A stretch of 38,984 bases of DNA, from NCBI GenBank assembly GCA_947379755.1, contig CANCOC010000030.1, positions 1 through 38,984 of the forward strand, written 5' to 3'. This document shows, piece by piece, positions 15,714-23,727 of this stretch. The DNA comes from Alcaligenaceae bacterium. GTDB lineage: Bacteria > Pseudomonadota > Gammaproteobacteria > Burkholderiales > Burkholderiaceae_B. Within the stretch, counting starts at the first letter, position 1; every line of letters begins with the position of its first letter. Both the position numbers and the translations under genes were made by a program. The notes beneath the pieces were generated by a model. The model worked only from the letters and a program-made list of their open reading frames with translations, made no database searches and was not told where the DNA came from.

Positions 15714-16021
15714 GAGAATCCCGAATATCTTTGAGGTGAAATACTTCCGAAAGGCGCTGAGGTTGAATTCAGCTGTATAGGACGTAAGTTTAACCGGTCT
15801 GCCCCTTCTAACCGATTCCATGCGCTTTCTGCCTGAATGACACGTGCCAAACGACTTGCCCGTCACTTTGGGACCGAGCCTGAAATGCTCAGTTTTGCCG
15901 CGGCAGAGCGTCCAGAACCTCCGGCAGAGGGACAGATCAAGCCACAGTGGCCCTTTAATCTAACCCGCTCCTCTGGTACGACCGGGTTGTCAAAAGGCAT
16001 TCCCAGCCTAGCGCGATGCGT
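15714..16021. other. Non-coding gap between ychF and the CPBP protease gene
   Basis: This 308-bp stretch lies upstream of ychF and downstream of the CPBP gene on the same strand. It should hold the ychF promoter. I see only a weak inverted repeat (AACCCG at 15962-15967 and CGGGTT at 15983-15988), no convincing terminator, and no supported gene. A plus-strand open frame from 15837 lacks a recognisable product and overlaps the CPBP gene. Confidence 0.5.
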
Positions 16022-16759
16022 TCAGTCGGTGAATTGCAAGGCTGTCCAGGCCAGGCAGAGTGGCCCTGCATTGAATAGTCCATGCAGCAACATCGCCGAC
16101 ATCATGCCGCGCTGGACGCGGATCCAGCCGAGCACCAGGCCTGTGACCCATTGTGGCGTCACCAGGACAACCATCATCCACCAGTCCAGGTCTGTATAGA
16201 CAAAGTTCTTGATATGCACAGCGGCGAAAGCAATCGCCACGAGATGAAAGACGTAGGGAAAGACTGCACGATAGCGTCGCAACCACAGCCATGACCAGTC
16301 TCCCGGCCCGGCCGACTGGCGACTCGACCACACACACATTGCCACCGTCCCCGCCAGCAGACAGCTCGACCACCAGACCATCCCGTTGAGCAGGACGATG
16401 ATCATGAGTGGGACTATCCAGGCGGCCTGAAAAGGTCGCCTCAAACCAAAACGAAACAGAAGTTCTTCGACTACTGGGGCCCACAGAATCGCCTGCATCC
16501 AAGGCAGGTTATTGATATTGATGCGATGTGTGGCACCACTCATTTCAAACACTGCCAGCACAATCGGGCCCAGTGCAAAAATATTGATCAGCCACAGCAA
16601 TGCTGCCCAGGCGAGCAGTCGCTGCCAGCGCAGTGCTGGCAGCCAGTCCGCGAGCCATCCGGCAACCGGAGGCGTCTGCGGCAATTGCCGCGCAAGGCTT
16701 GGATGCCGGAGAAAGGCCAGACACTCGCGCAACTCAGTGCGAAAGCTCCTCTCCCTCAT
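16022..16759 (-). CDS. CPBP family intramembrane glutamic-type metalloprotease
   Basis: This 245-residue membrane protein has about six hydrophobic segments after a 40-residue soluble N-terminus. The CPBP (Abi/CAAX protease) motifs are in order: [10 protein letters not shown] with Glu98-Glu99 and Arg103, a His at 182 (FAAVHIKNF), and HGLFN with His226 and Asn230. Such enzymes cleave within the membrane; substrates range from prenylated peptides to transmembrane regulators, and none can be named here. Its ATG overlaps the pth stop by 4 bp (16756-16759), so it is translationally coupled to peptidyl-tRNA hydrolase. Confidence 0.88.
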   Translation of the reverse strand: MRERSFRTELRECLAFLRHPSLARQLPQTPPVAGWLADWLPALRWQRLLAWAALLWLINIFALGPIVLAVFEMSGATHRININNLPWMQAILWAPVVEELLFRFGLRRPFQAAWIVPLMIIVLLNGMVWWSSCLLAGTVAMCVWSSRQSAGPGDWSWLWLRRYRAVFPYVFHLVAIAFAAVHIKNFVYTDLDWWMMVVLVTPQWVTGLVLGWIRVQRGMMSAMLLHGLFNAGPLCLAWTALQFTD

Positions 16760-17355
16760 GCAGGGTTATCGCGGTGCAATTGCTCGGTCGCGCGTACAAA
16801 ATCGCCTGCCAGGAACAGAGGCATCACAGCGCGACAGCGTGTCACTGCGTGATCGATTTCGGTTTGTTCTTCGCGCCTGGGCTGATGCAGGACAAAGTCG
16901 GCAACTTCTTGTTGCAGATTAAGCGTACGAGGGTGACCGATTCCGATCCGTATGCGCCAGAAATTCGGGCTGCCAAGTGCCGCCTGAATATCCTTGAGTC
17001 CATTGTGCCCCGCATGCCCACCGCCTTGTTTGACTTTGACCTGGCCGGGCATCAAGTCAAGCTCATCATGCAAGACCAGAATTGCCTCGGGTGCAATCTT
17101 GTAAAACCGTGCCAGAGGACCCACGCACTGACCAGAGCGATTCATATAGGTCAGCGGTTTGGCCAGCCATACCTGCTCGTTGTTCACACGTGCCTTGGCA
17201 ACCATGCCAGCAAAGGACTTTTCGTGTGCAAAATTTGTACGCAAATCGTTTGCGATTTCATCTACAAGCCAAAAGCCAGCGTTGTGACGTGTGCGCGCAT
17301 AATCAGGACCCGGGTTACCCAGGCCAACAATGAGTTGAATCGGTGTATTGGACAT
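16756..17355 (-). CDS. pth: Peptidyl-tRNA hydrolase
   Basis: The protein has 199 residues from the ATG at 17355; nine upstream codons in frame are not conserved. The family pattern is clear: [25 protein letters not shown] with the catalytic His24 and Asn14, [43 protein letters not shown], and [11 protein letters not shown]. It releases tRNA from peptidyl-tRNAs that drop off the ribosome, an essential function. It is followed by the overlapping CPBP protease gene and preceded by rplY, with a terminator hairpin in between, so it may rely on read-through or on a promoter close to 17360-17480. Confidence 0.97.
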   Translation of the reverse strand: MSNTPIQLIVGLGNPGPDYARTRHNAGFWLVDEIANDLRTNFAHEKSFAGMVAKARVNNEQVWLAKPLTYMNRSGQCVGPLARFYKIAPEAILVLHDELDLMPGQVKVKQGGGHAGHNGLKDIQAALGSPNFWRIRIGIGHPRTLNLQQEVADFVLHQPRREEQTEIDHAVTRCRAVMPLFLAGDFVRATEQLHRDNPA

Positions 17356-17370
17356 GGCTCGATTAGAAAG

Positions 17371-17404
17371 CAAAAGCCCCATCGACGCAAAACGCAGATG
17401 GGGC
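17371..17404 (-). terminator. Rho-independent terminator after rplY
   Basis: On the minus strand GCCCCATC (17404-17397) pairs with GATGGGGC (17383-17376) and is followed by TTTTGCTTTC. The loop itself contains a small TGCGTTTTGCG hairpin. It lies 75-109 bp after the rplY stop codon and 16 bp before the pth start, so it could also attenuate pth. Confidence 0.75.
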
Positions 17405-17479
17405 GATTGGTAGAACAGGCACTGGGAGATCAGGCAGCACGGTCGCGACGCACGACTGCGCTGCCCGCGTCAGTCTGAA

Positions 17480-18079
17480 TTACGCAGCAACTTTTTCTGC
17501 AGCGTCATCAGCTGGGCCGCCCTTGACAATGGCTGTTGCCAAAGCTGGGTTAGCATCGCCGCGGTGCGCGACATATGTCACACCTTTTGGCAGGGTCACA
17601 TCAGCCAGGTGAATCGATTCGCCGCCAATCAGATTGATCAGGTCAACTTCGATAAACTGTGGCAGATTGACTGGCAGACAAGCAACTTCAAGCTCAGTAA
17701 ACACGTGCGAAATGATCGCAGCGCTGAGTTTGACGGCAGGCGAGCTCTCAGCATTGATAAAGTGCAGTGGCACTTTAGTATGCAGGATCGAATTCGCATC
17801 TACGCGCTGAAAGTCAACATGCATGACGATCTGCTTGTAGGGATGCCATTGCACTGAACGCAACAGCACTTGATGGCTTTTGCCTTCAAGTTGCATTTCA
17901 AGAATGGATGAGTGAAATTGTTCTTTGCGCAAAGCGTGGAAAATTTCGTTATGGTCGAGCTCGATATTCACGGGCTTGTCTTTACCACCGTAAACGATGG
18001 CGGGGATCAGGCTCGCAAGGCGCAGGCGGCGGCTCGCACTCGTTCCCTGTACGCTGCGTGGGGTTGCATTGAATTGCAT
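17480..18079 (-). CDS. rplY: 50S ribosomal protein L25/general stress protein Ctc
   Basis: The protein has 199 residues starting [20 protein letters not shown] at 18079; 18 further in-frame codons upstream are not part of the family. This is the long (Ctc/TL5-type) form: an N-terminal 5S rRNA-binding L25 domain (about 1-95, including [22 protein letters not shown]) and a C-terminal beta domain ([43 protein letters not shown]). The extension ends in an Ala/Lys-rich tail. It sits between prs and pth, the usual order in proteobacteria, and is followed by a strong terminator. Confidence 0.96.
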   Translation of the reverse strand: MQFNATPRSVQGTSASRRLRLASLIPAIVYGGKDKPVNIELDHNEIFHALRKEQFHSSILEMQLEGKSHQVLLRSVQWHPYKQIVMHVDFQRVDANSILHTKVPLHFINAESSPAVKLSAAIISHVFTELEVACLPVNLPQFIEVDLINLIGGESIHLADVTLPKGVTYVAHRGDANPALATAIVKGGPADDAAEKVAA

Positions 18080-18147
18080 TTGAAGTACTCCAAAATAGGC
18101 CATTGAGGCCCGGTTTTTTACACGCTCTGACACCAGAGGGTGGTTTT

Positions 18148-18173
18148 ACAGGTTGCCGCGACCAGCAACCTGT
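18148..18173. other. Hairpin in the prs-rplY intergenic region
   Basis: ACAGGTTGC (18148-18156) and GCAACCTGT (18165-18173) form a perfect 9-bp stem with an 8-base loop, 47 bp after the prs stop and 69 bp before the rplY start. On the transcribed minus strand no T tract follows, so it is more likely a processing or attenuation element than a terminator. Confidence 0.4.
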
Positions 18174-18219
18174 AGATCTTTTCATCCTGGGCAAACATCG
18201 TGCTCAGGACAGACTTTAT

Positions 18220-19170
18220 TCAGTCAACAAACAGCGAGCTGACTGACTCGGCATTCGAGATCCGTAAAATGGTTTCACCCAGCAAGGCGGCGCAGGACAG
18301 CTGGCGGATCTTGCCGCACGCACGACCGGCTTCTGAAAGCGGGATTGTATCGGTGACCACCAGCTCATCGAGCTCGGAGGACTCGATTCTTTCGATGGCG
18401 CCACCCGACAACACAGCATGGGTGCAATAGGCGTAGACAGAGCCAGCTCCGCGTTCTTTCAACGCCTGGGCAGCCTTGCACAGCGTGCCTGCCGTATCAA
18501 CCATGTCATCCATGATCAGACAGGTGCGGCCATCGACATCGCCAATGATATTCATAACTTCCGAGACGTTCGCGCGAGGGCGACGCTTGTCGATAATCGC
18601 CAGGTCAGCTTCAAGCTGTTTGGCTAGGGCGCGCGCACGCACCACGCCGCCGATGTCAGGCGACACCACAACCAGGTTAGTCAGGTTGCGGCGCCAGATA
18701 TCGCCAAGCAGAATCGGACCCGCATAGATATTATCGACAGGGATATCAAAGAAACCCTGGATCTGGTCTGCATGCAAATCCATGGTCAGGACGCGATCAA
18801 CACCGGCGACCTGCAACATATTGGCCACAACCTTGGCCGTAATCGCGACACGTGCCGAGCGCGGACGGCGATCCTGACGTGCGTATCCGAAATATGGGAT
18901 TGCTGCAGTAATACGTCCGGCCGAAGCGCGGCGCAACGCGTCAACCATCACCATGACTTCCATGAGGTTGTCATTGGTGGGGACGCAGGTCGGCTGAAGA
19001 ACGAAGACGTCTTTACCGCGAACGTTCTCATTGATTTCGACCGCCACTTCGCCATCGGAAAAACGTCCGACAGACATTTTTCCAAGAGACATATCGAGAT
19101 GGTTAACCACATCGACGGCCAGCCGTGTATTGGCTGTACCGGTAAAGATCATGAAACTATCGTTGGCCAT
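18220..19170 (-). CDS. prs: Ribose-phosphate pyrophosphokinase (PRPP synthetase)
   Basis: The protein has 316 residues from the ATG at 19170; five in-frame codons upstream are discounted by family alignment. It shows [22 protein letters not shown], the ATP-site region [36 protein letters not shown], the flexible-loop arginines, [11 protein letters not shown], and the PRPP-binding loop [13 protein letters not shown]. It makes PRPP from ribose-5-phosphate and ATP for nucleotide, His, Trp and NAD synthesis. Lying downstream of tRNA-Gln and ispE in the conserved order, it is the housekeeping PRPP source and separate from the PhnN-fusion route encoded at 9381-11171. Confidence 0.97.
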   Translation of the reverse strand: MANDSFMIFTGTANTRLAVDVVNHLDMSLGKMSVGRFSDGEVAVEINENVRGKDVFVLQPTCVPTNDNLMEVMVMVDALRRASAGRITAAIPYFGYARQDRRPRSARVAITAKVVANMLQVAGVDRVLTMDLHADQIQGFFDIPVDNIYAGPILLGDIWRRNLTNLVVVSPDIGGVVRARALAKQLEADLAIIDKRRPRANVSEVMNIIGDVDGRTCLIMDDMVDTAGTLCKAAQALKERGAGSVYAYCTHAVLSGGAIERIESSELDELVVTDTIPLSEAGRACGKIRQLSCAALLGETILRISNAESVSSLFVD

Positions 19171-19318
19171 GGTGGGGGCTATCACAGACAGTAAGAAAAC
19201 AGATGCGGAATAAAAAAGCTGCTGAACATAGGGATCGGCACATTCAAGACACTAGTGCTGGTTATGCACTATTCAAACGAGGCATTCGATCTGTTCAACA
19301 GCTTGTCACGTATTAGGG

Positions 19319-19392
19319 CTGGGGAGGAAGGATTCGAACCTTCGCATGCCGGAATCAAAATCCGGTGCCTTAACCAGCTTGGCGACTCCCCA
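19319..19392 (-). tRNA. tRNA-Gln (anticodon TTG)
   Basis: The minus-strand sequence folds as a cloverleaf: acceptor arms TGGGGAG (19392-19386) and CTCCCCA (19326-19320), discriminator G at 19319, anticodon stem CCGGA/TCCGG around TTTTGAT with anticodon TTG, and T-loop GGTTCGAATCC. U1-A72 and the G discriminator are glutamine identity features. CCA is not encoded (the next bases are CCC). It sits between ispE and prs, its standard place in many beta- and gammaproteobacteria. Confidence 0.96.
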
Positions 19393-19399
19393 ACTAGCT

Positions 19400-20350
19400 T
19401 TAAATCCAACTTCGCAACGGGTGCTCCGGCAATCCATCACAGACTGAAACAGACTGGATAAAAGACGGCACACCTGCTTTCAATGATCCTGAAAAATCAG
19501 CATGCATTTTAGCGAGCATTTTCTGGTGCGCCAAGGTTGCGAGGTCTTTTTGCGAAAATTCTGCAAATAAACATGCACCGGAGCCTGTCATGCGAACATT
19601 TAAACCAGCCTGAATGCACCAGTCGAAAGCTTGCCGCACAACCGGGTAGCGTTTAAGCACAACAGGCTGCAAGTCATTATGAAAGGGATTCAGCACGCCG
19701 CGAGGCGGATCTTCACGATTTAACGAACCAGCAGTTGCGTGCGACAACACAGACAACCCAGAAAAGTCCATTATTTTGACCGGATCGGTGTCCCTTGTCA
19801 AATCGGGGTCCTGAAATACATTTAGCGTGGGTACATTTTGTGCCGGTTGAATCACAATATATGAGCGTGCGGGCAACGTAACGGCCTGTAAATCCTCTCC
19901 GATTCCCTCTGCAAAAGCATTCTGACCATAGATAAAAACAGGCACGTCGGCGCCCAGTCGCAATCCGATCCGCATCAGGTCCTCGCGCGTCAGACCTGTA
20001 TTCCACAGGCGATTCAAGGCCACGAGCACGCTTGCCGCGTCGCTTGAGCCGCCCCCTAGCCCGCCACCGGCCGGGATCTGCTTGCGCACGTGAATATGTG
20101 CGCCCATGGTGCATCCGGTAGCCGCCTGGAGTGCGCGTGCTGCACGCACCACAAGGTCCTCATCATGCGGGATGCCCTGCATGTCGGTTACGCGCCGTAC
20201 CTGCCCGTCATGGCGCAGATCAATGTCGATCGCATCTGCCAGGCTGATGAATCTGAAGACAGTCTGGAGCAGGTGATAGCCATCCGGCCGGCGCCCGATG
20301 ACATGCAGGAAAAGATTGAGTTTGGCCGGTGCAGGAATGTCGTAGAGCAT
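19400..20350 (-). CDS. ispE: 4-diphosphocytidyl-2-C-methyl-D-erythritol kinase
   Basis: This protein of about 316 residues begins MLYDIPAPAKLNLFLHVIGRRPDGYHLLQ. It has the GHMP-kinase ATP loop PAGGGLGGGSSDAASVL and the C-terminal RMTGSGACLFAEF. IspE phosphorylates CDP-methylerythritol in the non-mevalonate isoprenoid pathway. The ATG at 20350 lies two bases after the lolB stop; a TTG at 20356 overlapping that stop is an alternative. The block lolB-ispE-tRNA-Gln-prs is a conserved housekeeping order. Confidence 0.96.
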   Translation of the reverse strand: MLYDIPAPAKLNLFLHVIGRRPDGYHLLQTVFRFISLADAIDIDLRHDGQVRRVTDMQGIPHDEDLVVRAARALQAATGCTMGAHIHVRKQIPAGGGLGGGSSDAASVLVALNRLWNTGLTREDLMRIGLRLGADVPVFIYGQNAFAEGIGEDLQAVTLPARSYIVIQPAQNVPTLNVFQDPDLTRDTDPVKIMDFSGLSVLSHATAGSLNREDPPRGVLNPFHNDLQPVVLKRYPVVRQAFDWCIQAGLNVRMTGSGACLFAEFSQKDLATLAHQKMLAKMHADFSGSLKAGVPSFIQSVSVCDGLPEHPLRSWI

Positions 20351-20352
20351 AG

Positions 20353-20958
20353 TCAAGGGGTATCGATGACAAGCCTGATTGCGATGTTTTTAGTGCCTTC
20401 GCTATGCGTGATGACCAGTAGCCGTGGGCCGACTTCATCAAAGCGAGAGAGCTGCACACGCCAACCACTCTGTTCAAATATTTGCACGCGCCCGTCGGGG
20501 TCGCGCAACGAAACATCCATGCCTTGTGGCGCATCATGCACGGTCCTGAGCCAGCGTCTTAACTCCGAGACGGGGATCTGCTGGCCCAGCACATTCTGCA
20601 TCAGGGCATCCGGGCTGGCAGCCTGGATGACCTCACCATTCGCACGCGTCAGGGTTGCGCCATAACGATCGACCAGGACTCTGGCCATGACCGAACCGAA
20701 GGGATCGGTCAGATCCAGAGACAGCCGTGTGCCATTGTCGCGCCAGGTAAAACCACCCTGCACAGCTTCAGGCGCACGATTAAAATCGTCGGCTTTTAAG
20801 GCAAACCGGCCAAACCGGACCAGTTCAGCCTGACTCGATGCCGGCGTCACAGGTGCCTGCGTCGCGCAACCGGCCAGGATACACACGACAACAAGCGCCA
20901 GCAGCCTTCTGAACCACGCACCCAGCCTCACAATGACAGTCAACTGCCCAGAGATCAA
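20353..20958 (-). CDS. lolB: Outer-membrane lipoprotein receptor LolB
   Basis: This 201-residue protein has a lipoprotein signal peptide with lipobox LAGC (Cys31). The mature part shows LVRFGRFALKADDFNRAPEAVQGGFTWRDNGTRLSLDLTDPFGSVMARV, the LolB beta-barrel pattern, and a PVSELRRWLR segment typical of the family. LolB accepts lipoproteins from LolA and inserts them into the inner leaflet of the outer membrane. Its ATG overlaps the stop of the upstream TPR gene by 4 bp (20955-20958). Confidence 0.92.
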   Translation of the reverse strand: MISGQLTVIVRLGAWFRRLLALVVVCILAGCATQAPVTPASSQAELVRFGRFALKADDFNRAPEAVQGGFTWRDNGTRLSLDLTDPFGSVMARVLVDRYGATLTRANGEVIQAASPDALMQNVLGQQIPVSELRRWLRTVHDAPQGMDVSLRDPDGRVQIFEQSGWRVQLSRFDEVGPRLLVITHSEGTKNIAIRLVIDTP

Positions 20959-22790
20959 AGCTTGACTCCCAGGCGTTTAATTGTTTCGTTCAATGTCGCA
21001 TTACCAGGCTCAGCGGCGACACCTTCTTTGAAAATTTTCAGTGCCTGCACCCGATCACCCTCTAGCCAGAGTACCTCGCCCAGATGTGCGGCGATATCAG
21101 CCTCTGGTCGTTTGCGATACGCCTGTGTCAGATAGTCAATGGCGGCGGCACGCTCTCCCATCCGGAACTTCACCCACCCCATACTGTCCAGAATAAAAGG
21201 GTCCTGTGGGGAGATTTCAAGTGCACGCGTGATGAGTTTGAGCGCTTCAGGCAACTTCACATTACGATCCGCCAGTGCATACCCCAACGCGTTATACGCA
21301 TGAGCATGCCCGGGATCCTGCGCGATGACTTCGCGCAGCAACCGCTCGGCCTCTTTGAGCTGTCCCTTACGTTCGTAAAGCATACCCAGTTCATATTTGA
21401 TTTCGATTGACTCTGGCTGTGCAACGCTCGCAGCACTTAATCGTTTAATCGCCTCATCGATCCGATTGGCATCCCTTAGCACCTGTGCGGCAGTCGACGC
21501 ACCGAGGATCACTTCTTCATCGGTGTCTGCATTGGCAGAGTCAATCAGTGCCAGGGCCTGATCTGTCTTGCCCTGACGTGCGCGGATCACTGCCTGACGC
21601 ATCCGCGCAGCATAGCGAAAGCCACCGTCTTCGATCATGGCCAACTGACTGACCGCATCATCGAGTCGCCCCTGATCCTCAGAGATGCGCGCCATCAACA
21701 GATAGGCGTCTGACAGCGCGGCCGGGGCATCGGTCGCACCTTCGGCTGCTGCCCGCTGACGCTGTGTCTGGACACTGACAAACTGATCAAGCAAAGCCCT
21801 CGCCTGATCAAGCGCGCCCGCCCGGTAGGCCACCTGGGCTTGCATGAAAATCAGGTCAAAATCTTCGGGGTAGCGCTTGACCATTGAGGCCAGCTCTTTC
21901 ATCGCCGCATCATATTGATGCTGGTCAGCAAAGTGACTGGTCAGCATCAGTCGCAGGCGACGCGAATCGGGACGGGCCGCGATAAAAGTACGCGCATCGG
22001 TTTCGGCGCGTACTTTATCAACTTTGAGCCCATATTCAAAGACTCGCATTGCTGCATCTTCTGAACGTGGAGAGGAGGCCAGTGCCGCCCGTGCTTCGGT
22101 CAGCGCGCGGTCAGTTTGACCCGCCGCTTCAGCCATATCAGCAAGGGCCAAATGTGCGGCAGGCAAATGGCTGGCATTGCCTTCACTGATGGCGCCATCA
22201 AGAATTGAAAATGCGACAGCACGATCAGGCATACGACCCAACACAGCCACCGCCTGGGCAATCGCTGCAGACTTATCCTTTGCCGTGCTGATCTGCTTGC
22301 CCAAGGCACTTGTCAGGCCTCTTGTCTGCCCCGAGGCCGCCGCGAGGGCCATCTCGGCGGAGACGGCTTCAGCGTCATCAGGTGAAATGCGTACCCAGAG
22401 TCGCGCAGACTCGAGCGCACCGGCCAGGTTGCCACCTGCGAGGTAAAACTCAAGCGCACGACGTGCCAGGCGCTTATCACCGATTTCATTGGCCAGATCC
22501 AGCATGGTTTTGCCGGCAGGAATGAAAACGTTGCGTTGCGCAGAGACTTCTGCTGCGAGAACACGGAACAGGATGTTTGAGGTCAGCGTGACATCAGGCA
22601 GCCCCCCTGCACGCAAACGAATCACCTCAACCTCTGGCGTGCGTGGCTTGATCTGCAGGGGCGCAACCTGTGTTACGCCTTTAGCAGGGTCATTTTGCGC
22701 AAGCGTCAGGGGCGACCAGAGGCCCGCTGTCGCACACGCACAGCTGATAAAAAAGGTTTGAATCAAACAGAATTTTGACAACGACTTCAC
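20955..22790 (-). CDS. TPR-repeat protein, exported
   Basis: This 611-residue protein has a signal peptide (MKSLSKFCLIQTFFISCACATAGLWSPLTLA) and many helical TPR-type repeats, clearest in the C-terminal third: YELGMLYERKGQLKEAERLL, AYNALGYALADRNVKLPEAL and DSMGWVKFRMGERAAAIDYL. Earlier repeats are degenerate and alanine-rich. It lies upstream of and overlaps lolB, an arrangement conserved in Burkholderiales next to mutM. It is probably a periplasmic scaffold in envelope assembly; the partner is unknown. Confidence 0.9.
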   Translation of the reverse strand: MKSLSKFCLIQTFFISCACATAGLWSPLTLAQNDPAKGVTQVAPLQIKPRTPEVEVIRLRAGGLPDVTLTSNILFRVLAAEVSAQRNVFIPAGKTMLDLANEIGDKRLARRALEFYLAGGNLAGALESARLWVRISPDDAEAVSAEMALAAASGQTRGLTSALGKQISTAKDKSAAIAQAVAVLGRMPDRAVAFSILDGAISEGNASHLPAAHLALADMAEAAGQTDRALTEARAALASSPRSEDAAMRVFEYGLKVDKVRAETDARTFIAARPDSRRLRLMLTSHFADQHQYDAAMKELASMVKRYPEDFDLIFMQAQVAYRAGALDQARALLDQFVSVQTQRQRAAAEGATDAPAALSDAYLLMARISEDQGRLDDAVSQLAMIEDGGFRYAARMRQAVIRARQGKTDQALALIDSANADTDEEVILGASTAAQVLRDANRIDEAIKRLSAASVAQPESIEIKYELGMLYERKGQLKEAERLLREVIAQDPGHAHAYNALGYALADRNVKLPEALKLITRALEISPQDPFILDSMGWVKFRMGERAAAIDYLTQAYRKRPEADIAAHLGEVLWLEGDRVQALKIFKEGVAAEPGNATLNETIKRLGVKL

Positions 22791-22851
22791 GCGACCCGCC
22801 CAGTTGGTGGCACAATCAACTTACATAGTGACACGATCTTAGCACTCACCC

Positions 22852-23679
22852 ATGCCAGAACTCCCAGAAGTCGAGACGACGCGCCGAGGAATTGACGCCG
22901 TTGCAACAGGCCACACCATGAAAAAGATGGTGATCCACGAGTCGCGCATGCGATGGCCTATTCCCCCTGATCTACCCAACCATATCGATGGGCAGATCCT
23001 CAAAACCTGCCTGCGGCGTGGCAAATACCTCTTGCTGGAGTTCGACCCGGGCACCGTACTGATCCATCTTGGAATGTCTGGATCGCTACGCAGCGTCCCC
23101 CGGGGCGAGCTGTTGCGCCGACACGACCACGTTGAGTGGCATTTTGACAACACGACGCTGAGGCTGCACGATCCACGCCGTTTTGGTTCTGTGCTCTGGC
23201 ATCCCCGCTCAGATGGCGCTGTCACGAGTCACCCCCTACTGCAAAAGCTTGGAATCGAGCCCTTTGACCCAGCTTTCGATGCGGCATGGCTGCATGCAGG
23301 CCTGAGTGGGCGAAGCATGGCAATCAAACAGGCCTTGCTGGCCGGTGACATCGTCGTGGGCGCGGGCAATATCTACGCCTCAGAAAGCCTGTTCAGGGCA
23401 CGGATCCACCCCAAAACACGGGCGAGCCGCGTTTCTCTGGCCCGTTGCGAGAGACTGGTCCAGGCGATTCGGTCCACCCTCAGCGACGCGCTGGATTCGG
23501 GTGGCAGCACCCTGCGTGATTACGTCAATGCAACCGGCGAACCAGGTGCTTATTTCACGTTACATGCCGCTGTCTACGAGCGCAATGGCGAGCCCTGTCG
23601 TGTGTGCGCGACCCCCATCAAACGCATTGTGCAGGGTCAGCGTGCCACCTACTTTTGTCCAAACTGTCAAAAGATTTGA
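22852..23679 (+). CDS. mutM: Formamidopyrimidine-DNA glycosylase (Fpg)
   Basis: This 275-residue protein starts MPELPEVETTRRGI, giving the catalytic Pro after Met removal and Glu at position 3. It has LHDPRRFGSVLW, the helix-two-turn-helix region (GAGNIYASESLFRARIHP) and the C-terminal zinc finger CRVC...CPNC. It excises 8-oxoguanine and formamidopyrimidines with an AP-lyase activity. It is divergent from the TPR gene; no clear Shine-Dalgarno precedes the ATG. The C-terminus PNCQKI is the usual family end. Confidence 0.97.
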   Translation: MPELPEVETTRRGIDAVATGHTMKKMVIHESRMRWPIPPDLPNHIDGQILKTCLRRGKYLLLEFDPGTVLIHLGMSGSLRSVPRGELLRRHDHVEWHFDNTTLRLHDPRRFGSVLWHPRSDGAVTSHPLLQKLGIEPFDPAFDAAWLHAGLSGRSMAIKQALLAGDIVVGAGNIYASESLFRARIHPKTRASRVSLARCERLVQAIRSTLSDALDSGGSTLRDYVNATGEPGAYFTLHAAVYERNGEPCRVCATPIKRIVQGQRATYFCPNCQKI

Positions 23680-23727
23680 TCGACAGTCATATTGACTCGC
23701 CCGACACCCTAATACGGCAGGTCCAAC

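Noticed and set aside
15837..16199. Plus-strand open frame of 120 codons in and beyond the ychF upstream gap
   Set aside because: Low-complexity, no recognisable domain, overlaps the CPBP protease gene on the other strand.
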